In this document: piece by piece, positions 33,421 to 46,186 of the stretch
Numbering within the stretch: the first letter of the stretch is position 1
How the letters are laid out: every line of letters starts with the position of its first letter
Origin: Trogon surrucura
Lineage: Eukaryota > Chordata > Aves > Trogoniformes > Trogonidae
Reading direction: 5' to 3'
NCBI GenBank assembly: GCA_020746105.1
Contig: CM036620.1
Coordinates: 24,884,604 to 24,948,603, forward strand
DNA: 64,000 nt
Notes under the pieces: generated by a model
What the model was told of the DNA's origin: nothing
The model's input: the letters and a program-made list of their open reading frames with translations, nothing else
Database searches by the model: none
Position numbers and translations under genes: made by a program

Positions 33421-36400
33421 GATTGGTATAACACAAAGGCTTACTGTAGCCTCAATACAGCAAGAATGTCAACAGACATACATATGTGTGGGGGATGGAG
33501 ATATGGCACAAGAGTTGATTTGGGTTTAGGGAGCAGTAATAACTGCTTAATCAGTTTTGGAGAGTCTTAGTAGTGATAATCCTTGGCACTGCAAGCCTTT
33601 AAGAAAAGATAAAGAAGTTTGACTCAGTTAATCACATTGAATAGGAAAATAAGTGAATGAATGAATCAGTTCTGTTTCCTTTGTCACTTTCAAAGCATGT
33701 TTTATAACTTCCAGTCATTACATAGTGTGTGTGCATGAGTTACATAAATGACTTTTAATATAGAAGGCTGACCAGATTCAGAGTCAGCTGCAGATGAAGT
33801 AAACTGTCTTTAAAGCATGATACTTAGCATGCTAAGAGAAAAAGAAAGCATATCTCTAGGCCAAGCTAACTGGGAAGTTTTGGATGAGATGCCAAACATA
33901 AAAACTGCAGTTCAACTGCCTCCTTCCAGAAGTGTGGGGAAAAAACTATTATTAAATATCAGGTTTCAGTGAGGCTGTAGCTATTTACGCCAGCTGAGGA
34001 TCTAACCTAATATAACCAGCTGTATCATGACATTTCATTCTATAAAGCATTAAACAGGGAATAGTGGGAATGCCTTCCTATTGAGTATTTCTGTAGTGTT
34101 GTCTTGTGTGCTAAATTTCATATTAACAGTGTGTGAAATACCTTATAGAATGGAACGGAATATGCTGGTTGCCTTCCTTAAAGAAAAAAGGTGTGTATTT
34201 CTGTGCATTGCTGCCAGGTAACTGATCTGCATCACGTTTCTTATCATAATATACTATCTTATTATTAGTCCCTTGTTCCTGTTTGGAGCAGATCTCTGAC
34301 ATTGTGGCTTTTTTTTCAGTTCAGAGTAAGACCCACTTCACTGTTCAGCTCCCTGGGCTGATTTACATCCAATATATTATATTTTGTATATTATGTGCTG
34401 TTCAGAGCAATCATGTTCAAGCTCTTGTATTGACATGCAGCCTTTCAATCTGTTCCCCAGTCATGGTAACTTCTCTTTTCATAAATCTTTCCACATAAAT
34501 GTTCTTTGTTCCTTCTCTTACCCCATTCTGTGTCCTGCCACAGTATGCTGTCACAGGCTTCTCTCTTGTTCCCCTCAGTGGGCAGCGTTCCTTGATGAAA
34601 ACATCTTTTGTTTTCTTCCCTGCTGCTTTTTGGTCACTTCTATCATATTCTCCAGAGTTTTGTTTGCTTGTTTTGTTTTCTGTCTGGCTAGTCTATATTG
34701 ACTTTCTTGAACATTAAAGATGTTTAAAAGCTATTTCAGAAATATGTTCAAAACTCTTAATTTCTTAAATGCTGTTGTCAGCTTTCTTTTCTGCACTCAG
34801 AAAATTCCTATCCCCTGTGGAGGTTGAAAGCATGGGACTGCCTTGGTTTTCTTTTTTTTTTTTTTTTAAAGTGACTTGCAAACTGAGTAGCTATTATTGC
34901 AGAGCAATCCATGCACAAGTATAAGGTAAAGCCTTGATAGATTCCTGTGCAAGGGGTGCACAAAATGTTTACTGCTGCTCAGGGCCACTTCACAAAGGCT
35001 GTAGCAGGAAACTAAAATGTCCAAGACTCTGGTCAGGGTCCTCAGCCAACTTTCATGCCCTAACCTGACTCAGGGTGTGATTTCTGTTGCTGGGATGTGG
35101 TGCTGAGGTCTGTGTTGTCTTTCTGGGTTTTCTCGGTGATCAAGGTGATCCAAAGCAGAAAGAGCGTGTTGATCATGGAGAGAGAAACAGTGTCATGTCT
35201 GTCAGCAGAGCACAGTAATCCTTTGCTTACAGCTCTGTGGCTCACCTTTCAAAACTTCTGCTTCCTGTGTCACTGACTTGTGCTTTGTCGTGTATTGGTA
35301 CTGTGGTGGCTGATGTAACTCAAGGCAACCTTTGGTATTTGGAGTGTGAATTTTAAAATAACAATTGAGATAGCATCCAGCGAACAGGCCACAGGAAAAC
35401 AGAAGGGATCACAGATCCAAGCTGTCTGCATCCTAACCAGGAAAGACTAGGAATAATTTTGTATTTTAAGGAAGAAACTAGGGAATTAAGATTGTAGCCA
35501 TCGTAAGAAAGCAGTCTAATAAGTAATCGTTTACAGAGAAGGGCAGGCATGACTGACCCTGGTACAAATCTCCCACACAACTGGGTAGGTTTGGATTTGT
35601 GCAATGTACGAAGGCTATCTCTGTGTCGTGGAGAAACATGCCAGAGTCTTGCTGCCAGGAGGCATATATGTTGTTTGTCTTTCCTAGACCACTGGGGAAT
35701 GTCAGACAAATTCAAAGACTCAGTAACAAACCCACAGGCATTGTGTGAGGCAGCTCTTTTCCCATTCTGGCTACGGTGGTAGCTACTGTGGGCAAGCCAG
35801 TTGCACCAGGTCACACAAGTCAACTTGTATAAGCGTATTTGGCAAAAGGAGCAACACTAGCAAGCTGCACGTAGATGATTTGGGTGCCTCAGACTGATTT
35901 TGTGAAGTAATCTGGATGACAGTGAAATTTTTAGATACTGGTACGATGAAAGTGCACAGACGTTGTCCCTGTTTGTTTTCAAAAGTTTGGTATTCTCATG
36001 AATAATATATAGTCACCTTCCTCATATTCTGTTCTGCATACTCAGTCTTTGTCTTTAGAAAATGTTGTGACATTGAACAATACCTGATCTATGCAGGACA
36101 GCAGCCATAGCTTGTGGCCAGATTCTGCTTTATGTGTCTGCAGTTATAAATGTGTGCTCCTTGTTGCTTGTTAGTCTGCCTTCTTGCACAACTGATGCCC
36201 ATCGATACTAAGTAGGAATGCTCAGACTGATGTGCCTTGTTACTAACAGCCAAGGGAAGGGATATGTGTAAAATGACATCTGTAGGTCCAAGAAGAAGCT
36301 AACAATTGCACCAATAACATCACTGTACCTTTTTTTTTTTCTTGAGTGCCTGCTTGATGAGTGTCTTCCAGCTACACCAGTTCTTTACTCATTGATAGAC

Positions 36401-39400
36401 TCAGATTTATGGACTATTACAGGACAAATTTACCTGCATGAAGAATCTGCAGGCATTGGCAGAATGAAGAAAAAAAGAAAAAAAGTGAATTGGCTTACCT
36501 CAAATTAGCCAGATTTTATTTTGATCTGTTACAGGCAGCAGCACACCAATACCAAGACTAGACATCCTAAGGTGAACTTACAAAAAAGCTTTGACATGTG
36601 GGTGAGTTTCGTTCATCACTTGTTACTCACAATTCATGTTATCCTTGTGATCATGTTATTCAGAGGCTTGCTGTATGATTGTATCTTAAAACCCATCCTG
36701 TTTTCTGTTAAACATACTTTCAGGATGTTATTGGCATTGTCATTTGTTCTGGAGTTTTTCTTGATAAGGTCACATTTGCTGAGAGGAAGTGCCTTGCTAT
36801 TGAAACTTCAAGATCACCGGATAGCCTGTTGGTTAACAAGCAATTAATGATATGTAAACAATTTTTGTTTGGTTGGGGTTTTTTTTTGTGGTTTTTTTTT
36901 TCATGGACTGATAAGAGTTGAAATCTTAACTTTTTATTCCCTTTAAAGTAGCCCAATTAAAAGTAAGACATGCTGATCATGTAAACTATGACATAGCAGT
37001 GTCACATCCACCACCAGCCCTGAGGGTTAAGTTAATAGCTTTTATGTTTAATGCATACCTCCTCATGAGCAACCAAACTTTTTATGTGGGAAAGCATACA
37101 CTTGCTACGTGAAAGTTAATCTTTAAAACTGTATTTGTAGGGGCAGGTTTTTCATATGAAGTTAAGTGAAATGGCTAGAATATCTAGTAATGATTCGACT
37201 ACTAATATTCAGCAATAAATAAACCCTGTATGAAAGTTGATTGATCGGTCTTTCCTCCCTATTTACATTCACTTTTCAGATACAGGTGTTTTTCCTCTAT
37301 AACCTACCATGTTTCTTGCTAGGCTGAAAATTTTTTTTGAAAAATCTTTGTCTTGTCTGTCTAGTTTCAGTTAATGATTACTCCTGTTTCTAAAGGTGAT
37401 GCTTTTTGCATTGTTTTTAATAGTGTGTTCTGAGACCCTGGAGAGACATACCTAAGAGACATAATTAAATGTTTCACTGCAGTATGTCTTGGTTTAGATT
37501 AACTAGCCTTTTGCATGTAATAGACTGCAAATGAAGAGCAGCCCTTTTTGCATGTTCTGTTATTCCTCTCTCTCTCCTTCCTCCCCCCATCAGTAAGGAA
37601 AACTTTGCAGCCTCTGTATCTTGAAGTTTCTCTCATAGCACCTTTGTAAGTAGCATCTTAAAGGTTACTCCTAGAGTCTATCTAAATGTTACCCACTCTT
37701 TAGGGAGAGTGACAAAAACAACAGGTAGTGTGGAGCTGAAATCTTTCAAACCTTTTAAATCTGGTTAACCTTCTGCTAATAAATAAGAAATATTTTGCCT
37801 CTAATATTTCACTTTATGCTTTAAAGTGCACCTGCTTGCCTGTGCTTTACAAGCAAAATTAGACATTAACAGCTTCTCATTAGTATTATAAGCCCTTTGG
37901 GAACATCAGGTTTCAGGAAAAAGTGTTTATGGCAATTCATGGATAAGTTTTCAAAACTACAGAGGGTGAATGGCTCAGGAGAACAGTACAAGAGAGTGCA
38001 GCTTTGGCTTGTTTGTTTGAATCAAGAGCATCTGAAATTTTGTAATCCTAAACAGATACTTAAATTTACAAAACAAAATTTAGAAACCTGGAGTTGTAGA
38101 AACAAGCCTGTGATGGCAGGCAATATTGCTAACCGGAATTGAAGGGGTGGTGATCTGCATCACCTGGGCAGCTATTTTCCTAAGGACACCTGGGAAGATA
38201 AAAGAATTGGCCTATCTGAGCTGAGCGTCCCTAGAAGGCAGCATTTCCTACCTGAAGGGCCTGGCTTGGTGAGTACCATAGAGCGTGCAATTGTCTTCCT
38301 TTCTAGGATGTGTAATGCAGGACTGTGTGTGTGAATTGCATGCCCTCTGAGGAGGCTGCAAGTGTCTCACAAAGAATCCTGTGATTAGGGGTGTTTCTCT
38401 CATGGTGTTTCAAATTTGGAGCATAGGATTTTCAAGGAATGTAAGCATGTGTTGTGCTCTCACTTGTCCTTTCAAATTGGAATTACTCTGAGTTGTGTTA
38501 CCTCATAAAGTGCTCGTTCTCTAATGACTTTTGTTTCTGGATAATTGGGTGAACTGCATTACAACACGTGAGTTATAAACAGTACAAATTTTCAGTGAAT
38601 ATATCCATGGCTTTTTGAGAATATAAGTGCTAGTGTTATGTTTCTGGCTATGAAATTCTACCAGTGTTCGGGCATTTTATTTTAATAAGATTACAAAGTT
38701 GCATCAGTAACAAAAGAAATGAAATTTAAAGGATAAGCCCAAATTCATCACAAATGCTAAAATAGAGTAACTTTAAAGTATGCTTAATAGATTGCTTATC
38801 TGAAAATTGACTTTTCAATATGTCTGTGACTAATCCTTGAAATTTTGTTGCCCTAACTGGGAAAATCATCCCGTAACTTCTCACCTATGTAAGTAGGTGC
38901 TTCTGGATATCTGAACCTATGTATTGAGCCATTTGTCTCCTGAAACATGCCAGTTTACCAGGATTAAATAACTAGATCAAGGAATGCATTTGGTTGGAGA
39001 TTTGGACAACCCAATTTGTTGTGTTCGTATGTACATACCTCTGTGTGTATGTGTACGAAGGCTCTGAATTTTTGTTAGTATGGATAATCGTAGTAATGGA
39101 GTTTGGGAATATCAGCAGGTGGATCCAGACAATGAGAGAAGGCTGTACTTTGCATGAAGGATTTATCGTGTAACTGGGTGGGACTCAGGAGAACTGGAGC
39201 ATGCAGCTCCCGTTGCCGTGTTCTTGTAGGCCTGATTGTAACTGTTGTCTGTGGGCAGAACTGAGTGATGGTTCATCCTGCCATGATCTTTCACTAGTGG
39301 GGTGTAACTAGTGACCATGACAGGAGACTTGCAATGTGGGTTTTTTATTCCTTAGGTAAAAATTTTAGGAGTCCTGGGCTACTACTCTGAGCTTTGGATA

Positions 39401-42400
39401 GCCAGTATCAGTTTGCTCTCTGAAAGTTGACAGAGTATTACCCTCTTACCTCTATCTTTCCTTTCCCAGTTATTAAGGACCTAGTGGCTACCACAGTGGA
39501 AAAAATACTTGCTGTGCTTGTAAAAGGATGTTTCTAGGAGAGGGCTTTGTATGTTGCCAATAGGACTAAGAAGATAAAAGCTGAGATAGTATACAAGCAC
39601 ATCCTAGCATCCTATTTCTCCCATCAATTCTGATTTAGTCAAGTTTCCACTTTCTTCTATTTCAGACAAAAAAAATAAATTCGTCGTCATACGGAAAAAT
39701 TCCTGTGTGGGGAAAGTAACCACAGAGTGCAGCAGAGGTAAACTAGTAATAGCTCTCTGAGAATGATCTTTTAGATCTTCAGTGACACTACTTCATTGTA
39801 TCAAGTAGGTACTGCAGGTGATTAGTGACACCACTGTGTAGGTATCACCCTCAGGAAGCAGAATATTCAATGGTTAAGCATTGCAATTATTGTCCCTTCA
39901 TGTACTGGCTGGTTTTTAGAGAACCTAGCAGAGTTTGCTGTGGCCTTGTTGAGACTAGCGCAGGTTTTTCAGTCATCTCTCTCTACTCATATACATATAG
40001 TACCTTTGGAACACATCTGGTATGCACAAATCTGTTTTACCAAAATGCAAAGGAGTGTGTTATGTGTGAGGCATTTGTTTGAAAACAAAACTTGTGGACA
40101 GAAAAAAATTCATCTGTGCCATTTAAATTTGTATCCTCTCTTCAGAGTCAATTCTGGATTGTTCACCAAAATGGAAGATCTTGCCTGGAGTTCAAATTGA
40201 CTTGTAGAATGATAGAATTTGAGCCAAAACGCAGTAAAAATGTAAATGAAAACTCTTATAGCTAGGGGAATTGCAAAGTGAACCCTGCTGCTAAACAAAC
40301 TGAATTTGAAAAGTCAAATGCCAAATTAATTTCTGACACCTCTTCTGCATCCAGCTAAGATGTCTTATATACAATACACTGGTACTGCAAAGAATTTTAA
40401 ATAAATCTGAGGTGTTTCAGACTTGAAGATTTCTAAACATGATATAATAAAATAAGGTTATTTTCCCCATCTTTATGAAAGTATTTTTCTTTTTTTTTTC
40501 TTTTAAAATCACCTCTATATTTGTCTTATTCACTTTTCCCCTCTGAAATTTTAGAGACAGTTGAATGCACAAAAGGAAAGTTTTTTGGAGTAGACTTTGA
40601 AATACCGTACATGCTTTAACTGCAACTATATTATCATTAAGTCTACAATGACTATTTCTTATCTAGGAATTGTTTGTATTGATCTTCAAAGAACCTATCA
40701 TATGTAAAAGTATTTTAAGCAACTATTTACATATTGATTCAAAAGTACATCTCACACAAAAATTTTATATGTTCTCTTTTTTTTCCCCTGGTTATATACA
40801 TCTGATACTCGCATTCAGTCAAATCTTGTACAGAACTCTGTATTAAAGGTTTTGGATGGAATGGTTTAGTTACATGACAAGTTACCAAACTGGTGTAGCA
40901 ATCATTTCTAACTGTTTTTTGGGATTTTATTATTTTTTCCTTTATTAATATATAAAAAAGAAGAAAATAGCTTTGGAATTTCCTAGAAAAATCCTAGTGC
41001 TTTGAAGGCAAGCAGTAGCCATGGGATCTTGCTGAAACTCTTGAGAGTTCTACTTTTTCACCCTGTGGTTAACTGGTCAATCAAGAGATTTGGTTTTCTT
41101 TGATTTATATTGACTCAATATCTCTTTTTTTTCTGATGTTTGCCTTGCAGTGACATGATGTTTCAATTTTACAAAATGCAACAAATTCTTAACTAAATCA
41201 AAGACTACTATTAGGAAAAAAGCTAAAATGAAAACATGGTAAACTTTTTTTTTTAGCCAAAGTAAGTATTTTTTTTGTTTCTATTCCCCTATCTCTGATT
41301 TAGCTTGATAGTTCATACCAAAATATAGCTATGATGATGTCTTCCAGTCCTATATGCTGCATTAACATTTAGGAGTGGAGTGATTTCTCTGATCATTTTA
41401 GGAAGCTGGCAGCACTTCCCTTTGAGACAGAAAGCTTTTTACACACCCAGCTGCAGGTCAAGTCTTCTTTCTCCAGATCTCCGTGGAAAATTTCTGTGGA
41501 ATTTCATTGTAGGAATTTGAGTGCCTGTTTCTTCAAAGACATTTGAAGCATTGTCTCCCAGTCAAGACACTTTTGTTTGCTTGGTTTGCCCTCCACATCC
41601 CACCCTCCCTCCACCCCAAAACTTCTAATTCTTTGCATTTCTGTTTTATAGTTGCTGGATGTTTCCGTAATTGTAACAGTGAGCAATGGAGAAGAGAAAT
41701 CTGATGTACCATTGTTTTGAAAGCGTGCCGGCTACACAGCATCTGTTCTAATTTGCTGGTAGTCTTGAGCCTGTCCAGAGACAGTAATCCTTTAGCAATT
41801 AGGTTTCATGGGGATGAGATGAGAGTTTGTGGTCAGGTATATAAATTAAAACGATGATGTCTGGTAAAGGTCAAAGCCACAGAAAACTCAAGGGAGTGTT
41901 GTTTATGGCTCCAAAGCAGTTTAAATACTGTGATTTAACTTAACTGATATGATTCACGGAGAGTCATCAGAAGGAAAGGAAAAAAAACCCCAAAAAACCC
42001 CATGAGGTGCTAAATTAAATGAAGTGTGCTCACCTGTTTTTATACTGGTGTAGAAAGTGGGATTGACGTAAGTTAGTGTGATTGGTAAAGACAACACTTC
42101 AGATCTGGTATCAGAAATAATGGTGAAGCTGCTGTAAAAGGAAGGAAAAAATTGTGATTTGAGATAAACAGGCTACTCCCCTAACCAGTCTAATCACACA
42201 CCCTGGTGCTTGAAGCCTTACTTTCGTCGTCTTTTGAGAGTCACTGTTAATAGCTGCATTCAAAATGTGGGGAAAAAATCACACCAGGTGTTTTGAACTC
42301 TAGTTTTGGGCCTACCAATGCATTTCGTCTTTTTAAACAGTTCCGTACACTTGGTGTGGAAGATTTTGCACTGGTTTTTCTTGTACACCACCCAGCACTA

Positions 42401-42889
42401 CGCACATGACAAGGACAATAACAGTTTGACTGTAGCATATCATGAGTCACAGATGAAAAAAAATTGTAGCAAGATATGCCTTATTTCTTTAGATATATTT
42501 TGAGATTTGATGCAAATAGGGTAACTGCATATGTGAACAATTTCTTTCAAAAAAGAGCATTTTTTTTTTTATTGGATGGAAATGATCAGAAATAATGTCT
42601 GGATATTTGGCGCATTTGCTAATTAACAGTCAGAGAAGAGCGCCATTCTGCGAAGATGCACAATATTGATGATGAGTTATGCCCTGGGAGTAAGATTATT
42701 TAATACTATTCTATTTACAAAACACACAAAAAATTAAAAAATAAAAATAATGCTCTATAGTTGACTAAGAAGATCTATTAAACTAAAAATAATTAGACAT
42801 TAACATACTCTGCTTTGATATCAAACATATAACACTGAAAGTAAACAGTATGTCACAATTGTTATGAGGTCTTCTGTGTGGTCATATTG
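33421..42889. other. unique noncoding DNA, no gene seen
   Basis: Nearly 9.5 kb without a recognisable transposon or gene. T and A runs occur, for example near 34851-34867, 36330-36340, 36880-36900 and 42561-42571, and 40.4-41.3 kb is especially AT-rich. A 156-codon minus-strand frame at 35353-35823 starts with TTG and has no recognisable domain. No tRNA-like or other structured RNA was recognised. Confidence 0.6.
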
Positions 42890-43111
42890 TTTGTAATGGA
42901 AACAAGTCCCTGCTCAGGGAAGCAGACGAATCCCCTCTCAGCCTCCCACACCTTCCTAGTCACCCTTGCAGAACAAATATGGGGTGTCCTGCAGGAGAAA
43001 CTGCCTGTTCAAGAGGAAGGTGGTTCACCTAGGCCAGAAGTGCCAGAAAGGTAGAGTTGCCATAGACCCAGCATCAAAACTGACTCCAAAAAGAAAAGCG
43101 GATGAGTGATT

Positions 43112-43588
43112 TTTGTGGGTGACTCTCTACTGATGGGGGCAGAGGGGCCAATATGTTGTCCTGACCCATTTCACAGGGAAATCTGCTGCTTTCCTGGGAC
43201 ACGGGTTAGGGATGCGTTGGACAAACTTTCCACCCTCGTAAAACCCCTCTGATTATTACCTCTTTCTAGCATTTCAGGTAGGTAGTGTTGAAGTGGATAG
43301 AAGGAGCCCAAAATCAATTAAAAGACATTTTAGAGCCTTGGGACAGCTACTTAAGGGATCAGAAGTGCAAGCTGTGTTGTCCTCTATCCCTTCAGTGGCA
43401 GTCGTGAGTGAGGAAATTAACAAAAAGAGAAAACAGGTCAACTTCTGGCTCTGGGACTGGTGTTATCAGCAGGGCTTTGGGTTTTTTGATCATAGGCTGC
43501 TATACGAGACACCTGGTCTTCAAGTGGCAGAGAGGAAAGGATTTTGGTGCCAGAGTTAGCAGGGCTTATTGACAGAGCTTTAAACTAG
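43112..43588 (+). pseudogene. CR1 ORF1 remnant, GDSL-type esterase domain
   Basis: CR1 ORF1 encodes an RNA-associated protein with a C-terminal SGNH/GDSL-type esterase domain. Here the nucleophile motif FVGDSLLMG is read at 43115-43141, followed by CPDPFHREICCFPGTRVRD and then ALDKLSTLV. A frameshift near 43248 moves the reading to the frame holding FQVGS and SPKSIKRHFRALGQLLKG (43293-43559), and then FGFFDH. Another stop and shift precede the closing GLIDRALN and TAG at 43586-43588. No intact protein can be made. The order and motifs agree with the family; the upstream part of ORF1 (from about 42890) is too eroded to trace residue by residue. Confidence 0.8.
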
Positions 43589-43801
43589 ATATGAAAGCTG
43601 AAGGGTAGAAAACTTGGCCTGTTAGGAATAAGCCTAAGGGAAGCATGCCAGGGCTTGTAGGATGGTGATTTATTGTAGGATGGTGATTTGCCATTTCATT
43701 TGAGACAAAGGATAGATGTTTAGAACTTGTAGAAACACCTGAGAAGGCTCTAGTAGGAAATGGGGCCCACACTCAAGAAAGTCTTTGGAGTCATTAGCTC
43801 A

Positions 43802-44504
43802 CCTGAAGTACATCTATACCAATGTACACAGTATGAGCAACAAACGGGGAGCCTGAAGCCATGATGCACCATGATGCATGTAACTATGACACAGTGGCTG
43901 TTACAGAAATGTGGTGGGATGCCTCACATGACTGGAGTGGCTGCAAGCTCTTTAGGAGTGATAGACAGGGAAAGAGTGGTGATGGACCGGCCCTCTCTGT
44001 TAGGAAATGCTATGAGAGTTCAGAAATCAAGTATAGTGACGATGGGGTTGAGGGTGTTTGGATTAGGTTAAGGGCTAATAAAGCTGATATTGCTGTGGGA
44101 GTCTGCTATGGACCTCCCAACCAAAACAGTGAGGTGAATGAAGCTTTCTACAAGTATTTGGGAGAAATCTCATGGTCACTTGCTGTTGTTTTTGTGGGGA
44201 ACTTTAACCTCCCAGGTATCTGCTGGGAATACAACGCAGCAGAGGGGACAGTCCAGGAGGTTCCTGTAATGTGTGGAGGATAACTTCCTCACACAGCTGC
44301 TAAGTGAACTGACCAGGGAAGGTGCCCTGTCGCACCTGCTCTTTGTGAACAGAGAAGATCTTGTGAAGGATGTGGCAGTTGGAGGCCGACTGGAGAACAG
44401 TGACCATGAAATTATGAAGTTCTCTATTCTTAGAAATGTTACAAGGGGGGGCAGCAAAGCTGCCACTTGGGACTTCCAAAGGGCAAACTTCAGAGTCAAT
44501 TTTT
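43802..44504 (+). pseudogene. CR1 ORF2 remnant, endonuclease domain
   Basis: This is the N-terminal apurinic/apyrimidinic-type endonuclease of CR1 ORF2, which nicks target DNA to prime reverse transcription. The start LKYIYTNVHSMSN is at about 43805, in a different frame from the main part. The 43861 frame gives VAVTEMWWD (the catalytic Glu motif), VGVCYGPPNQ and FVGNFNLPGICWEYN. The usual GDFN reads GNFN here, with the Asp codon changed to AAC at 44200-44202, which would disable catalysis. Near 44240 a frameshift and a stop intervene. The frame from about 44276 continues EDNFLTQL and ends with the SDHEIMKFS motif. The domain is clearly identified and clearly dead. Confidence 0.85.
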
Positions 44505-46186
44505 AAGGGTATAGGAGTCCAGGAAGGCTTGAAGCTCTTTAAGGAGGCAATCTTAAAGTCACAAGAGCAGGCCATCCCCATGTGCCTTAAGACGAACCGG
44601 CAGCATAGAAGACTGGCCTAGCTGAATAGGGACATTTGGCTCAAAATCAGGGAAAAAAAGAAAGTTTATAGCCTCTGGAAGAAAGGGCAGGCCACTCATA
44701 ATGAGTACAAATATATTTTTAGGTCATGCAGGGAGATAATTAGAAGATCCAAAGCCCAGCTAGAATTTAATCTGGCTTTGAAAGTAAAGGACAGCAAGAA
44801 AAACTTCTATAAGTACATTAATAAGAAAAGAAAGACTACGGAGAGCCTCTATCCCCTGCTAGACCCAGGAGGAAGTATAGTGACAAAGGATGAGGATAAG
44901 GCTGCCTTTGCCTCAGTCTTTAGTAATAGAAACACCTGTACTGAGGGAAACCAGGCCCCCAAGCCAAGAGACGGGGGCCAGGTGCAAAATGTACCCCCCA
45001 TAATCCAAGAGGAGATGGTCAGGAACCTGCTGCTCCACATCAATGTCCAAAAATCTGTGGGGCTGAATGGGGTACATCCTAGAGAGAGCTGGCAGGGGTG
45101 CTCAGTAAGACACTGTCCATCATTTATCAGCAGTCCTGAAAGACTGGGGATGTCCCAGCAGACTGGAAGTCAGCCAATACAACACCGTTCTATAAAAAGA
45201 GACAGAAGGATGATCTGGGAAATTACAGGCCTGTCAGTTTGACTTCAGTGCCAGGGAAGATGTTGGAGCAGATCGTCTTGAGTTCCATTATGCAGGACGT
45301 GCAGGACCACCAGGTGATCAGGCCCAGTCAGCATGGGTTTATGAAGGGCAGGTCCTATTTAACAAACCTGATCTCCTATGACAGTGTGACCCACTTGTTG
45401 GATGAAGGAAAGGCTGTGGATGATGTCTACCTTGACTTTAGTAAGGTATTTGACAGATGAAGGAAAGGCTGTGGATGATGTCTACCTTGACTTTAGTAAG
45501 GTATTTGACACTATTGCCCACAGGATTCTCCTAGAGAAATTAATTGCTCTTGGCTTGGATGGGCATACGCTTTGCTGGGTAAAAAAGTGGTGAGATGGCC
45601 GAGTCCAAAGAGTTATGGTCAACGGAGTTAAATCCAGTTGGTGTCTTGGTTACGACTGATGTCCCACAAGGCTCAGTACTGGGACCACTCTTATTTAATA
45701 TTTTCCTTAATGATTTGGATGAGGGGATAGATTGCACCCTTAGTAAGTTTGCAGATGACACTCACCTGGCTGGAAGTGTCAATCTGCTTGAAGGTCTCTA
45801 CAGAGGGATCTAGATAGGCTGGATCGCTGGACCAAGGCCAGTTGCATGAGTTTCAGTAAGGCCAAGTGCTGGGCCATGCACTTCAGCCACAGCAACCACC
45901 AGCAGCGCTACAGGCTTGAGGAGGAGTGGCTGGAGAACTGCCAGGCAGAGGGACCTGAGAGTGTTGATGGGCAGCCAGCTGAACATGAGCCAGTAGTGTG
46001 CCCAGGTAGCCAAGAAGGCCAATGGCATCTTGACCTGTGTCAGGAATGGTGTTGTCAGCAGGAACAAGGAGGTGATCATTCCTCTGTACTCAGCTTTGGT
46101 GAGACCTCATCTTGAGTACTGTGTCCAGTTTTGGGTCCCTCACTACAAGAGGGACATTGAGGTGCTGGAGAAGGTACAGAGATGGG
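44505..46186 (+). pseudogene. CR1 ORF2 remnant, reverse transcriptase, broken
   Basis: The linker (GVQEGLKLFKEAILKSQEQ from about 44512; FNLALKVKDSKKNFYKYIN at about 44767-44823) leads into the reverse transcriptase. In order appear KSVGLNGVHPRE, SVPGKMLEQIVL, RPSQHGFMKGRSYLTNLIS, motif A VYLDFSKVFD (twice, because of a 55-bp duplication at 45401-45510), motif [14 protein letters not shown], and motif C KFADDTH at about 45745-45765. After that the reading changes frame several times until [15 protein letters not shown] at about 46111-46155. Stops and shifts occur throughout, and the domain ends at the LTR boundary. It is non-functional. Confidence 0.88.
45401..45510 (+). repeat. exact tandem duplication, two 55-bp units
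   Basis: The units 45401-45455 and 45456-45510 are identical, both beginning GATGAAGGAAAGGCTGTGGA and ending TTTGACA. Each encodes DEGKAVDDVYLDFSKVFD, the region of reverse transcriptase motif A. Because 55 is not a multiple of 3, the duplication itself shifts the frame. Exact identity inside an otherwise decayed element means the duplication is far younger than the insertion. Confidence 0.98.

Larger units (their letters stand above)
42890..46186 (+). mobile_element. CR1 LINE, old, nearly complete but broken, 3' end lost
   Basis: About 3.3 kb in which the CR1 parts follow in their proper order: ORF1 esterase domain, then ORF2 apurinic-type endonuclease, then reverse transcriptase. All are interrupted by frameshifts and stops, so this copy is much older than the one at 23.3 kb. 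The sequence stops inside the reverse transcriptase C-terminal domain at VLEKVQRW, exactly where an LTR begins at 46187. The missing CR1 3' end is not found beyond the LTR. The left boundary is approximate because the 5' part of ORF1 is poorly preserved. An 18-bp tandem repeat (43655-43672 and 43673-43690) lies between ORF1 and ORF2, and an exact 55-bp tandem duplication lies in the reverse transcriptase. Confidence 0.92.

Noticed and set aside
35353-35823. 156-codon minus-strand open frame
   Set aside because: It starts with TTG, has no known domain or membrane and signal pattern, and is within reach of chance for a window this size.
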